Positions 1 through 8,134 are shown, numbered from the stretch's first letter. The stretch is 35,925 bases of DNA from Microvirga makkahensis (GCF_009830105.1 NZ_WURB01000035.1:1-35925), one strand, 5' to 3'. Translations and numbers: made by a program. Notes: generated by a model not told the origin, from the letters alone.

Positions 1-430
1 CTCCGGCAGCCGGGCGTGGCCGTCTTTATGACAGCGGCTACGCTCAACCATCCTAGTCGGGACCGCAGCGCCTCGGATCAGAGCTGTCGTATGAGCCTTT
101 GCATGGCCACGCTTGTGCCAGGAAGCTTGGCCGGAGCCGATCGGAATCTGCAAGGATCTGGCCCTGGTGATCACGGAGCGTTCCCGTCCTATTCGGAACG
201 GCTGGACTGCCATCGAAAGCGGAGCTTCGAGCTCCTTCCGTTCAGTGTCGATAGTGTTGAAAAAGTCCGCAACGTCCGTTTTTCGTGTCGGCAACATACA
301 GGATGTTGAGCCTCGTCTGGTACGCCGACGCTAGTAATAGGCCGACAAAGTAGTGCCTGGGATTTTTTCAACGAAATCTGCCATTACCGGACCTTGGCCC
401 AAGGCCGCTTGGGAGAAACGGCAGGCATTG
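1..430. other. Region without a convincing gene
   Basis: No reading frame here resembles a known family; the short open frames overlap each other and have no good start context. The only structure seen is a pair of inverted GTTGAAAAA-type ends at 256 and 372, described separately. The stretch is probably intergenic debris at the edge of the scarred region that follows. Confidence 0.5.
256..372. repeat. Inverted-repeat-bounded 117-bp segment (possible MITE or IS remnant)
   Basis: The segment begins GTTGAAAAAGTCC (256-268) and ends GGGATTTTTTCAAC (359-372), so its ends are near-perfect inverted repeats. Ends of this kind are common on insertion sequences and their small non-autonomous derivatives. 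No transposase lies between them and no target duplication was confirmed, so the call is tentative. Confidence 0.3.
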
Positions 431-826
431 TCAGTCCCGTTGCCGCTCCTCCCACGCACGGGCGATGCGCGGCAGGCTGGTCTCGATCCAGTCGGCCAGA
501 ACCCGCACCTTCTCAGCCGCCTCCCGTCCCAGGGGCGTCAGGCTGTACTCCACGTGCGGCGGCACCACGTCGTAGGCGATCCGCTCGACCAAGCCGTCGC
601 CCTCCAGCCATTGCAGCGTCTGAGCCAGCATGCGCTCGCTCACTCCACCCACGGCCCGCCGCAACGCGCTGAAGCGAAGCGTGTCCGTCTCCAACGCCAT
701 CAGGACCAGCACGCCCCAGCGGCTCGTGACGTGCTTGAGCACATCCCTGGACGGACAGGCAGCAGCCATGAGGTTGCCGCGTTGGAGCTGCTGCGACAGC
801 GATGCGGGGTGCTCGTCCGGGCCCAT
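431..826 (-). CDS. HxlR-family transcriptional regulator
   Basis: A 131-residue winged-helix regulator of the HxlR/YtfH/YodB type, which bind DNA as dimers and usually sense electrophiles, quinones or oxidants. The HxlR core begins at CPSRDVLKHVTSRWG (from residue 24), continues through the recognition-helix region FSALRRAVGGVSERMLAQ, and reaches the wing VEYSLTPLGRE. Cys24 sits where the redox-sensing N-terminal cysteine lies in quinone-responsive family members. The start at 826 gives the usual family length and has an AGAGAAAG ribosome-binding site; the frame is open further upstream, but that part is unlike the family. It is divergent from a quinone oxidoreductase gene, the classic arrangement for this pair, with a palindrome between them. 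The regulator looks intact although its likely target is truncated. Confidence 0.88.
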   Translation of the reverse strand: MGPDEHPASLSQQLQRGNLMAAACPSRDVLKHVTSRWGVLVLMALETDTLRFSALRRAVGGVSERMLAQTLQWLEGDGLVERIAYDVVPPHVEYSLTPLGREAAEKVRVLADWIETSLPRIARAWEERQRD

Positions 827-859
827 GTCGACTTTCTCTATACTAACATTTGTGTGCGT

Positions 860-876
860 ACTTACGGAAAGTAAGT
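860..876. promoter_or_regulatory. Probable HxlR operator
   Basis: A perfect inverted repeat, ACTTAC-N5-GTAAGT, lies midway between the divergent HxlR regulator and the quinone oxidoreductase gene. A TTAC-N5-GTAA-type palindrome is what HxlR-class regulators typically bind. Its position, 34 bases from the regulator start and 48 from the oxidoreductase start, would let it control both genes. Confidence 0.6.
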
Positions 877-923
877 GATGTCTGTGTATCACACCCACCG
901 TTACCCGCAAAGGACACGCACCC

Positions 924-1463
924 ATGACCATTGCCATCCCCGGCGCCACCGGACAGCTCGGCCGCCTTGTCGTCGACAAGCTCAGGGCCAAGGTACCTGC
1001 AAGCGAGATCATCGCGCTGGTGCGCACTCCCGCGAAGGCCGCCGACCTCGGCGTCGCTGCCCGGGAGGCCGATTACACCAAGCCCGAAACCCTCGACCAG
1101 GCGCTCACCCGAGTCGACACGCTGCTGCTCGTCTCCTCGAGCGAGGTCGGCCCGCGGGCTGTCCAGCACCGCAACGTCATCACGGCGGCCAAGCGGACGG
1201 GCGTGAGGCGCATCGTCTATACGAGCCTGCTCCGGGCTGACACCACGTCCCTGACCTCCCTGGCGGACGAGCACCGCGCGACCGAAGCCGACCTGAAGGC
1301 ATCGGGCATTCCGTTCACGATCCTGCGCAACGGCTGGTACACCGAGAACTACACGCGATCGGTCGGCGGCGCGGTGGCCGGAGGTGCCTTCATCGGCAGC
1401 GCCGGAGAGGGCATGATCTCATCCGCCGCACGTGCCGATTATGCGGAGGCTGCGTCCGCCTAG
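924..1463 (+). pseudogene. NmrA/QorB-like NAD(P)H:quinone oxidoreductase, C-terminally truncated
   Basis: The 179-residue product matches the N-terminal two thirds of YtfG/QorB-type atypical short-chain reductases, which reduce quinones with NAD(P)H. The dinucleotide motif GATGQLG is at residues 7-13, and YTSLLRAD plus FTILRNGWYTENY are typical family segments. Family members are about 280-290 residues. Here similarity runs up to ISSAARADYAEAASA and then meets a TAG stop; I saw no continuation of the gene in any frame downstream. The break lies at about 1461, just before the integrase remnant, so insertion or rearrangement probably cut the gene. The Rossmann half remains but the substrate-binding C-terminus is gone, so it is likely inactive. 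Its divergent HxlR regulator is intact. Confidence 0.72.
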
Positions 1464-1575
1464 TTGCAGTTCGTTTCTGCCCGCTACCGTCCTGAATCCC
1501 CGGAAATTTCAGGTGCTTTAGCGATCAAGGCTGTCCGATGCTGTTCATTTTGTCCTATACAATCCGGCATGATTT

Positions 1576-2606
1576 GTGGGCTGGATTGTGGGGCAAGAGT
1601 TGAAACGGGCAGGGCGGCACCCAGACAAAGCTCTTTCTGCGCTTCGCGTTCGGCAGCTGAATACGCCGGGCCGGTACGCAGATGGCAACGGTCTTTATCG
1701 AGTCGTCGAGCCATCTGGGGCCAAGCGCTGGATTCTCCGCACGGTCGTTCGGGGCAAATGACGTGATATCGGCCTTGGAGGGCTTGCACTAGTCCCCCTC
1801 GCCGAAGCGCGCGAAAAGGCCTTGGCTTACCGCAAAATGGCCCGCGAAGGCGGCGATCCCCTAGCCGAGCGCAGAGCGCAGGCCCGCATCCCGACGTTCG
1901 CCGAAGCGGTCGAGCTTGTCTATACCGAGCACAAGGCCAGCTGGAAGAACGCCAAGCACGCGGCCCAGTGGATCAACACCCTGAAGCAATATGCCTTCCC
2001 GGAGCTCGGCCTACGACGGGTCGATCAGATCGACACCCCCGATGTCCTCCGCGCGTTAGGCCGATCTGGCTGACGAAGCACGAGACAGCGCGCCGGGTCC
2101 GACAACGCATTGGGACCGTTCTCGATTGGGCGAAGGCTGCAGGCTACCGCAATGGCGAGAACCCGGTTGATGGTGTCACTAAGGGGCTCCCAAAGCAAAA
2201 TGACCGTGACGACCACCATGCGGCGCTGCCTTACAACGAGGTCCCGAACTTCGTGGCGAAGCTGCGTACCAGCGAGGCGAGCGAGACGGCTCGCCTCGCC
2301 TTCGAGTTCCTCATCCTGACGGCCTGCCGAACCGCAGAGGTACTTGGTGCGACTTGGTCAGAGGTGGACCTCACCCAGCGGGTCGGGACGGTTCCGGCAG
2401 ACCGGATGAAGGCCGGCCGGGCACACCGGCTGCCCTTGACAGATCGGACTATCGAGATCCTGAAGCGTGCGTGCGAGCTGTCGCCAGAAAGCGAGCATGT
2501 GTTCCCCGGCAGGTCTAGCACGAAGCCGCTGTCTATTAGATCGCTGCTCAAGGCCTTACGCGTAAACAGGCGGGGGAAATGGCTGAAGCCCTTGGCTGTC
2601 AACTAG
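1576..2606 (+). pseudogene. Decayed tyrosine recombinase/integrase (P4-type)
   Basis: This is the remnant of a phage/genomic-island integrase. The N-terminal DUF4102-like arm-binding part is recognisable (TPGRYADGNGLYRVVEPSGA). It is followed by an in-frame TGA at 1759-1761 where a codon such as CGA would continue the protein into RDIGLGG. The frame then continues through the core-binding domain to about 2055-2065, where a one-base deletion shifts it; the sequence picks up again as PIWLTKHETARRVRQR. The catalytic domain shows the first arginine (LTACRTAEVLG) and the lysine hairpin (DRMKAGRAHRLPLT). It stops at 2606, before the HxxR box and the nucleophilic tyrosine. Three independent lesions make it inactive. 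Its position after the broken oxidoreductase suggests a former island integration. Confidence 0.85.
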
Positions 2607-3136
2607 GCAGCCGGTCTTTTTAACAGGCGCGTTGGGTCCCCGACGAACATCCTGCAGGCGCTCCAAGTAGGGCGTGATGGAAGCCGGCCTTCCCCAGGCG
2701 CGGACGTCACGACCGGGCCCTCCTCGTGCGCACCATCAGCATCTGCCGGCATACCGCTACTGTTCGGCTCAGCAGGATGCGGCCTGCTGAGCCTAGGCTT
2801 GCCCCATCTAACCCGTTGGTGCAGGGCATGATCCCTGCTTCAAGAAGCCACGTCGTACCGCCTGTGAGTGCCTTTGGCGCATCCAACAGCGTAATTTTAG
2901 CGCGCACTGGGGACAGATAGGGGACAACTGCGCGACTCCTGCATCCAGTATGTTCTCGACGTAAACCAAACGTCCCCACTTGCGCCGGGAGCAGACCTTT
3001 ACACGGCCGCGCTGAATGGCTGTCCCTGACCCATAACGGACCTTTACCTTCATTCTGAAGGGCCGCCAACAGTCAAGCGTTTGAGCTGTCAACGATTCCG
3101 GCAGCTTGCAAGATCACGCAGCGTCTATACCGCATG
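2607..3136. other. Gene-free stretch downstream of the integrase remnant
   Basis: No frame resembles a known family. The only clear structure is a perfect 11-bp hairpin at 2766-2793. The stretch lies between two sets of broken genes and is probably degraded island DNA. Confidence 0.5.
2766..2793. repeat. Perfect 11-bp inverted repeat (hairpin)
   Basis: GGCTCAGCAGG (2766-2776) and CCTGCTGAGCC (2783-2793) form a perfect stem with a 6-base loop. No T-run follows on either strand, so it is not a canonical intrinsic terminator. It could be a recombinase or regulator site of the lost element. Confidence 0.5.
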
Positions 3137-3215
3137 TCAACGCTCGATCATCTCCCGAATGCGGATGGCCAGCGACTCGACCGCAAAGGGCTTTGTGATC
3201 ATTTTGGCCTCGACC
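3137..3215 (-). pseudogene. C-terminal fragment of a response-regulator receiver domain
   Basis: Read on the minus strand, the frame ending in TGA at 3137-3139 encodes PVEAKMITKPFAVESLAI followed by RIREMIER and the stop. This is the classic end of a CheY-like receiver: the conserved lysine of the TKPF motif followed by the last amphipathic helix. Everything upstream (the Asp pocket) is missing. The frame hits a stop at 3257 and merges at about 3215-3225 into a methyltransferase remnant on the other strand. It is too short for a complete gene, and the junction marks a rearrangement. Confidence 0.6.
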
Positions 3216-3514
3216 GGGAGCGGACGGGTCTCGTCACCACGGGCCTGTTCGCCTGGTCACGCAACCCGACATTCCTCGGCATGATGGCTGTGGTGCTCGG
3301 CGCCTTCCTCGTGGCTCCGCCCGCCGTCGCGGCGGTCGTGCTCGCCATCGCGTGGGTGGCCTTCTCGGGTCAGATCCGCATGGAGGAGCACCTGCAATGC
3401 ATGCACGGTCCCGACTACGAGCGATACCGGACCGCCGTCCCGCGCTGGATCGGTCGTACCGGACGTCCGCGCGAGGTGCATGCCGGCCGAGGCGATCCTG
3501 TGAATCACGGGTAG
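3216..3514 (+). pseudogene. C-terminal fragment of an isoprenylcysteine/phospholipid methyltransferase-like protein
   Basis: From about residue VTTGLFAWSRNPTFLG the frame reads as the C-terminal half of the ICMT/PEMT-like membrane methyltransferase family. It has the RNP motif, a hydrophobic hairpin (MAVVLGAFLVAPPAVAAVVL), and the terminal E-EH-GPDYERYRTAVPRWIG motif typical of the S-adenosylmethionine-binding end. The N-terminal membrane helices are absent. Upstream sequence in this frame (from the ATG at 3134) is antisense to a response-regulator tail and unlike the family. Complete members are usually 150-200 residues. It is best treated as a truncated remnant; expression as a short protein from 3134 cannot be excluded. 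Confidence 0.65.
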
Positions 3515-3667
3515 CAGAAGCTCAATGCCTCAATCCTGCCGGACTTGAAGGGAGGATCTGCTTCGGATCGGCGATGCCCGCGACACGGCGGACACGAGGC
3601 CGACAAATACGGAAACGGGGAACCGTCCGGCGCCAACGCTCGGACGGATCAGGAATGCGAGGTCCCC

Positions 3668-4813
3668 ATGATCAAGCGTATCGCATTGGCTGCGAGCCTG
3701 ACGCTCGCGCTCGCCGCCTGCCAGGGCGAGAACAGGTCCACGCGCCACCTGGCGCCGATCCCGCCCGCCACCATGGCGCTGATGGCCTCTAAGGGGATGT
3801 CGCAGAGCGACCCGATCCTGATGCGGGCCTACAAGAAGGAATCCGAGATCGAGGTCTGGAAGCGCGGCTCCGACGGCAGGTACGCGCTCCTCAAGACCTA
3901 CCCGATGTGCCGCTGGTCGGGCCAGCTCGGGCCGAAGACCCGCGAGGGCGACCGCCAGGCGCCGGAGGGCTTCTACACGGTCACCCCGGCCCAGATGAAC
4001 CCGAACTCCAGCTTCCACCTCTCGTTCGATCTCGGGTACCCGAATGCGTACGACCGCGCCCATGGCCGGACGGGCGCGCACCTGATGGTGCACGGCTCGT
4101 GCTCGTCGAGCGGCTGCTTCGCCATGACCGACGATGCGATTTCCGAGGTGTATGCCCTGGCCCGCGAGTCCTTCGCCAGCGGCCAGCGCAGCTTCCAGTT
4201 CCAGTCGTATCCGTTCCGGATGACGGCGGAGAACCTGGCGAAGCACCGCCTCGATCCGAACATCGCCTTCTGGAGGAACCTCAAGGAGGGCTCCGACTAC
4301 TTCGAGGTCGCGAAGGACGAGCCGCAGGTATCCGTAGCCAGCGGGCAATATGCGTTCAGCGGCGACGCCTTGATCATGGCGGCAGTGGCCCAGAAGCGGC
4401 AGGACGACGATCGGCAGGTCGCTGCATTGGCGGCCAAGGGCGTGCAGCCGATCAGGCTTGTCTATGGCGACGGCGGACAGCACCAGAGCTTCCGTCAGGC
4501 GCTGTCCGGGAATGACGGCTCGCTTGCCGTCGATGTCAGCGCCCGCAATCGTCTTGGCGACGTGAGCCGCCCCGAGGCCTTGGCCTCCGGGCCGCAGGAG
4601 GTCGTCCTTGCCGCGAACGGGAAGCCGAGGCAGGGAGTGTCATCGACGCTCGCCTATACCTCGCAGAAGCCTCAGGGAGGCCGCGTACCCGCTGGCGAAC
4701 CCATCCGACAGACCGCTCCGGCAGCGACGGCAGCGCCCGTGCCGACGACCCAAGCATCAGGAGGTGACGGGCGCTCGGTGCTCGAGCGCTTCCGGGGGCT
4801 GTTCGGCGGGTAG
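3668..4813 (+). CDS. L,D-transpeptidase (YkuD domain) lipoprotein
   Basis: A 381-residue periplasmic enzyme of the YkuD/ErfK family, which makes 3-3 cross-links in peptidoglycan or attaches proteins to it. An N-terminal lipoprotein signal (hydrophobic stretch ending LAAC, Cys18) predicts membrane anchoring. The catalytic motif VHGSCSSSGCF is present with His142 and nucleophilic Cys150. The Gly-rich approach (APEGFYTVTP) typical of the fold lies at residues 98-107. The C-terminal ~150 residues are a variable Ala/Gln/Pro-rich tail. The start at 3668 was chosen because the lipoprotein signal begins there, with a GCGAGG ribosome-binding site upstream; the frame is open further upstream without signal-like sequence. 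It stands alone, with no operon partner visible. Confidence 0.85.
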   Translation: MIKRIALAASLTLALAACQGENRSTRHLAPIPPATMALMASKGMSQSDPILMRAYKKESEIEVWKRGSDGRYALLKTYPMCRWSGQLGPKTREGDRQAPEGFYTVTPAQMNPNSSFHLSFDLGYPNAYDRAHGRTGAHLMVHGSCSSSGCFAMTDDAISEVYALARESFASGQRSFQFQSYPFRMTAENLAKHRLDPNIAFWRNLKEGSDYFEVAKDEPQVSVASGQYAFSGDALIMAAVAQKRQDDDRQVAALAAKGVQPIRLVYGDGGQHQSFRQALSGNDGSLAVDVSARNRLGDVSRPEALASGPQEVVLAANGKPRQGVSSTLAYTSQKPQGGRVPAGEPIRQTAPAATAAPVPTTQASGGDGRSVLERFRGLFGG

Positions 4814-4954
4814 GAGCCGTGGGGCCGCGACGGAAATGCTCCGCCGATCCCATTTGATGTGTAGGGACCTGCCGGCCTTGGAGCACGATCATCCCAGTGC
4901 GCCGCACGCCCTGAATAGCCCGGAGTGTGGGCGCCGAAGCGAAAGGAACACGGT

Positions 4955-5428
4955 ATGGCGAAGAATACGATCTGCCTCTGGTACGACAAGGACGCCGAAG
5001 CTGCCGCCCGCTTCTATGCCGAGACCTTTCCTGACAGTGCGGTGCATGCCGTGCACCGGGCGCCCGGCGACTACCCGTCCGGCAAGGAGGGCGACGTCCT
5101 GACGGTGGAGTTCACCGTTGCGGGCGTCGCCTGTCTCGGCCTCAACGGAGGACCCATGTTCAAGCACAACGAAGCCTTCTCATTCCAGATCGCCACCGAC
5201 GATCAGGAGGAGACCGACCGCTACTGGAATGCCATCGTCGGCAACGGCGGCCAGGAGAGCGCGTGCGGCTGGTGCAAGGACAAGTGGGGCGTGTCCTGGC
5301 AGATCACGCCACGCGTCCTGACAGAGGCGCTGGCGGCAGGCGGCGCGGAAGCCAAACGCGCGTTTGATGCGATGATGGACATGACGAAGATCGATGTCGC
5401 GGCAATCGAGGCGGCGCGGCGCGGCTGA
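4955..5428 (+). CDS. PhnB-like VOC-family protein
   Basis: A 157-residue protein of the PhnB / '3-demethylubiquinone-9 3-methyltransferase-like' branch of the vicinal-oxygen-chelate (glyoxalase) superfamily. The fold is marked by LWYDKDAEAAARFYAETFP near the N-terminus, CLGLNGGPMFKHNEAFSFQI in the middle, and CGWCKDKWGVSWQITP near the end; the last two are hallmarks of this branch. Despite its historic name the family has no proven methyltransferase activity, and most members are of unknown substrate. The start at 4955 has a GAAAGGAA ribosome-binding site six bases away. It appears monocistronic. Confidence 0.85.
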   Translation: MAKNTICLWYDKDAEAAARFYAETFPDSAVHAVHRAPGDYPSGKEGDVLTVEFTVAGVACLGLNGGPMFKHNEAFSFQIATDDQEETDRYWNAIVGNGGQESACGWCKDKWGVSWQITPRVLTEALAAGGAEAKRAFDAMMDMTKIDVAAIEAARRG

Positions 5429-5623
5429 TGCTCCATCGCGTATGGCGGCAAATTCGCTGCCAACAGGTGCCCTCTCCTGACACTTCTCGGAAGTAGGCCG
5501 AGAGTCTGTCCAGCAAGGAACAGTGGACACATTGCTGGAGGGCATGGGATCGTCAGTGCATGACCCAAAGCCGTCCTTAGAAGGGAGCACAATAGGAGAG
5601 AAGTTAAGAGCACCGTGAGCCAG

Positions 5624-5651
5624 AATAGGCTTTGATGGATCAAAACCTATT
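5624..5651 (-). terminator. Hairpin downstream of the first amidase unit
   Basis: AATAGGCTTTGAT (5624-5636) and ATCAAAACCTATT (5639-5651) form a 13-bp stem that pairs fully in minus-strand RNA if one G-U pair is allowed. It lies 20 bases beyond the stop of the small AtzG-like gene. The T-run is poor, so it may act as a weak terminator or a 3'-end stabiliser. Confidence 0.4.
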
Positions 5652-5671
5652 GTCCCTCACCTGCACTTGGC

Positions 5672-5932
5672 TCAAACAATCTGGTCCAATTCCATCGGAT
5701 CGGGTCCGGGCTGCAGGATCGCGAGCTTTCCCCATCCCTCCATACGTACAAAAAATACATGCGCGGGTTCGTCGAACTTGGATGGCATGCGTGGGACCAT
5801 GCGGGCCGCCGATGCGAGTTTATCGGCCAGCTCCCGCATCCTTTCCAGATGCTCCGGCGCAAGATCCGAGAGACCATGCCTTGCGGCAAAATCCCTGATT
5901 TCATCGGCATCGTCTGGAACCGGATGGGTCAT
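5672..5932 (-). CDS. Small AtzG/GatC-like amidase partner protein 1
   Basis: An 86-residue, mostly helical protein. Its start codon overlaps the stop of the upstream amidase by four bases (ATGA), implying coupled translation and roughly equal amounts of both products. Residues 11-60 align with the small protein at 21686 (30 of 52 identical by eye), and both carry PRM-SK-[FY]-DEPAHVF; the motif is at residues 54-60 here. A related motif (EPAPVF-like) ends AtzG/DUF4089 proteins, the small subunits that complete AtzE amidases, as GatC does for GatA. This copy has an extra 26-residue C-terminal tail containing GWGKL. The inferred role is to stabilise or complete the adjacent amidase; family assignment is by motif and context, not by search. 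Confidence 0.7.
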   Translation of the reverse strand: MTHPVPDDADEIRDFAARHGLSDLAPEHLERMRELADKLASAARMVPRMPSKFDEPAHVFFVRMEGWGKLAILQPGPDPMELDQIV

Positions 5933-7392
5933 GAGGATTTCCTTGCCGTTTCGAGGAGGGCTGGGCGGCGCTCGCGCCAGGGCGTCGCGCGCTCGTAGGC
6001 GGCAGCGACGCGAAGCAGCATCGCCTCTGCATAGCGATGCCCGACCAATTGCCAGCTGAGGGGAAGGCTCGCATCCGAGAAACCGGTGCATTGGATGAGG
6101 GCTGGATGGCCCGACAGGTTGAACGGCGTCAGGGCCGTGTTGCCGATATAGTCGAACATTTCTTGGCCTGATCCGAGCAGCGGCGCGGGCTTCAAGGTCC
6201 CGAAGGTTACGAGCGCGTCGAACGGGCGAAGGAACGTTTCGACCTGCTCCGCCACCGCACGGCGGAATCGTTGCGCCGCGACGTAGTCCACGGCCCGAAC
6301 CATGGACCCGCTGAGCAGCTTATCGCGGAGAGCGAAACCCATCTCGCCGGCCCGTGTGCGCATTTCCTCCTCGTGAATGGCGGCCGACTCGGCGGGGCCG
6401 ATCATTCGCGTGGCGGAAAAGCACTCCATGACGCTGAAGGGGAGGCGGGTCTCGACGACATGCGCCCCGAGGCTCTTCAGCACCTCGATCCCGGCGTCGA
6501 ACGCTCGGCTCATTGCTCCATCGGGAACAGGCATATCCGGCCCCATATCGCGGACCACCGCGATGCGCAGACCCGCAATGCCCAGATTGAGGTCCCGGCC
6601 ATGGTCGCGCGTTCGCGGCGCCACCGAGGCGGGATCGCCCGGATCCTGGCCGACAATGGCATCGAGCACGAGAGCCTGGTCCTCGGCCGTCCAGGTCAGG
6701 GCGCCCGGTGCATCGAGGCTGTAGCAGTTGGGGAGAATGCCGGAGCGGCCGAGCAGACCGTGCGACGGCTTGATGGACAAAACCCCGCATGCCGCCGCTG
6801 GAAGGCGGACTGAGCCGGTTGTATCGGATCCGAGGGCAAACAAAGCCGTGCCGGCCGCCACCGCGGCGCCGGCTCCTGTCGACGAGGCCCCGGGGAATCG
6901 CTGCGGATCCCAAGGGTTGCGCGTGGGCCGGAAGGGCGTGTCGAAATATTCGCCACCGTTGCCGGTTCCGTATTCCCACGTGGCAAGTTTGCCGACCAGC
7001 ACAGCGCCAGCGGCCTTCAGCTTGGCGATCAGGAAGGCATCATCGGCGGCAATGCGCCCAAGCCGCAGCCTGGAGCCCGCCTGGCTTGGAAGACCAGCGG
7101 TGTCGTAGTTATCCTTCACCCCGAACGGGATCCCGTGCAACGGCCCGCGCCAGCGTCCGGCTGCTATTTCCTGATCCGCTTCGCGGGCAGCCGTACGCGC
7201 CCCTTCGGCATCCACATGCACGTAAGTGGCTATTTCCTTGTCCATGCGGTCGATGCGTTCAAGAACGCCTTCGAGCAGATCTGTCGCGGACACATCTCGT
7301 GCCAGGAGCATGGCCCCCGCCGATGCGACGGTGGGTATCGATCTCTCGTCCGAAGGCAGGTTTTCAGGCTGGTATGCAGGTGCTGTCGCCAT
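5929..7392 (-). CDS. Amidase-signature hydrolase 1 (GatA/AtzE-like)
   Basis: A 487-residue cytosolic amidase-signature enzyme that hydrolyses C-N amide bonds. The Ser-cisSer-Lys triad is complete: Lys93 (GVKDNYDTA), cis-Ser170 (GASSTGAG) and nucleophile Ser194 (GSDTTGSVR). The usual GGS before the nucleophile is TGS here, an uncommon change at the oxyanion-hole side. It is most like the third amidase of the window (shared VRAVDY-AA-R-RR and WEYGTG segments). The ATG at 7392 was chosen because it gives family length and has a perfect AAGGA seven bases upstream; the frame stays open to 7668, but that part is unlike amidases. The gene is followed by its small partner with an ATGA overlap. A probable GntR operator lies at 7669-7680. 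Confidence 0.9.
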   Translation of the reverse strand: MATAPAYQPENLPSDERSIPTVASAGAMLLARDVSATDLLEGVLERIDRMDKEIATYVHVDAEGARTAAREADQEIAAGRWRGPLHGIPFGVKDNYDTAGLPSQAGSRLRLGRIAADDAFLIAKLKAAGAVLVGKLATWEYGTGNGGEYFDTPFRPTRNPWDPQRFPGASSTGAGAAVAAGTALFALGSDTTGSVRLPAAACGVLSIKPSHGLLGRSGILPNCYSLDAPGALTWTAEDQALVLDAIVGQDPGDPASVAPRTRDHGRDLNLGIAGLRIAVVRDMGPDMPVPDGAMSRAFDAGIEVLKSLGAHVVETRLPFSVMECFSATRMIGPAESAAIHEEEMRTRAGEMGFALRDKLLSGSMVRAVDYVAAQRFRRAVAEQVETFLRPFDALVTFGTLKPAPLLGSGQEMFDYIGNTALTPFNLSGHPALIQCTGFSDASLPLSWQLVGHRYAEAMLLRVAAAYERATPWRERRPALLETARKSS

Positions 7393-7430
7393 GTCTTGTT
7401 CCTTGGTCTTGTTCCTTGGTCTTGTTCCTT
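7393..7430 (-). promoter_or_regulatory. Triplicated ribosome-binding site upstream of amidase 1
   Basis: On the minus strand a 13-base unit, AAGGAACAAGACC, is repeated in tandem (7418-7430, 7405-7417, and 7393-7404 without the last base). The third copy runs directly into the ATG. Each copy carries a strong Shine-Dalgarno core, but only the last is at the right spacing for this start. The 13-base period cannot keep a reading frame, which supports initiation at 7392 rather than upstream. Confidence 0.7.
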
Positions 7431-7668
7431 GACGTTCGGACTCTCTGCGCGGCCGGCTATGGTCGGTCGCCGGTAATGTGTTCCCGTCGACAGAGCTTTC
7501 GATGATGTCATCGAAGCACCGGTCAGGCCGGGGACCCGAACGGCCGAATGCAGCGTATCGGCTCGGCCGCCTTCCGCCGGGCTGTGCCACCGGTTGGGAG
7601 CCAGAGAAGTCTTCATCCGGCTCCGTCGCTTCAGCATCCGCAGACGTCGCGCTCGGACGCAACGCCAA

Positions 7669-7680
7669 ATTGTATGCAAT
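7669..7680. promoter_or_regulatory. GntR/FCD operator-like palindrome (site 1)
   Basis: ATTGTATGCAAT, whose reverse complement ATTGCATACAAT is found base for base at 11493-11504 in front of the second amidase unit. It is upstream of amidase 1, about 50 bases downstream of a possible -10 element, so binding could block the transcript. The matching copies elsewhere in the island make it a convincing site. Confidence 0.6.
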
Positions 7681-8122
7681 GCGGCCCCATGTTCATCCCA
7701 GAACTGATCAGAGGCCGTTTTCAGCCGATGATCTTATAGGGTAACTTATTGACAATATGAGTAATTTATGAAGCTGAATGCTGCTGCAATCTTGTGCACG
7801 AGCCCGCCGCCTTGTTTGTTGTTGAAGTAAAACGGATCGGAAAATCATTCCGATACATTCCTGTGCCGGTCTTGTCCGCAGCGATCGCTTCATCCGCTCA
7901 GGCGCGTCTCTCGTATGCGAATGAGAGTTCGGTGCTTGTCGGACTCTTCATCGCTCGTTTGCCCGTAAGGCATTGATAAAACTCATCTAATTTCTTCTTT
8001 TCTAAAGCACCGCGGCGGCCTGCAAAAAGAGTCTTGTCCTAGGTGGCTGGCTCTGCGGTGCCATGGCGCATTTTTGTTGTCCTGCTCGACCTAGTGAAAA
8101 CGACACTTGCGGTCCGGACAGG

Positions 8123-8134
8123 ATTGTATACGAT
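8123..8134. promoter_or_regulatory. GntR/FCD operator-like palindrome (site 2)
   Basis: ATTGTATACGAT, one base away from the perfect palindrome ATTGTATACAAT, lies 30 bases before the likely start of the DMT permease. This is where a repressor would overlap the leader or promoter. Confidence 0.6.

Noticed and set aside
353..878. Plus-strand open frames overlapping the HxlR gene
   Set aside because: They are antisense to a gene with clear family motifs and show no family resemblance themselves.
2707..3069. 120-codon minus-strand frame after the integrase remnant
   Set aside because: No recognisable motif, no ribosome-binding site, and low-complexity composition; most likely chance.
3530..4483. 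Long minus-strand frame opposite the L,D-transpeptidase
   Set aside because: It is an antisense shadow created by GC-rich third positions; the plus strand has the lipoprotein signal and catalytic motif.
7794..7976. 60-codon frame in the amidase 1/DMT intergenic region
   Set aside because: No ribosome-binding site or similarity; it lies in a region better explained as regulatory.
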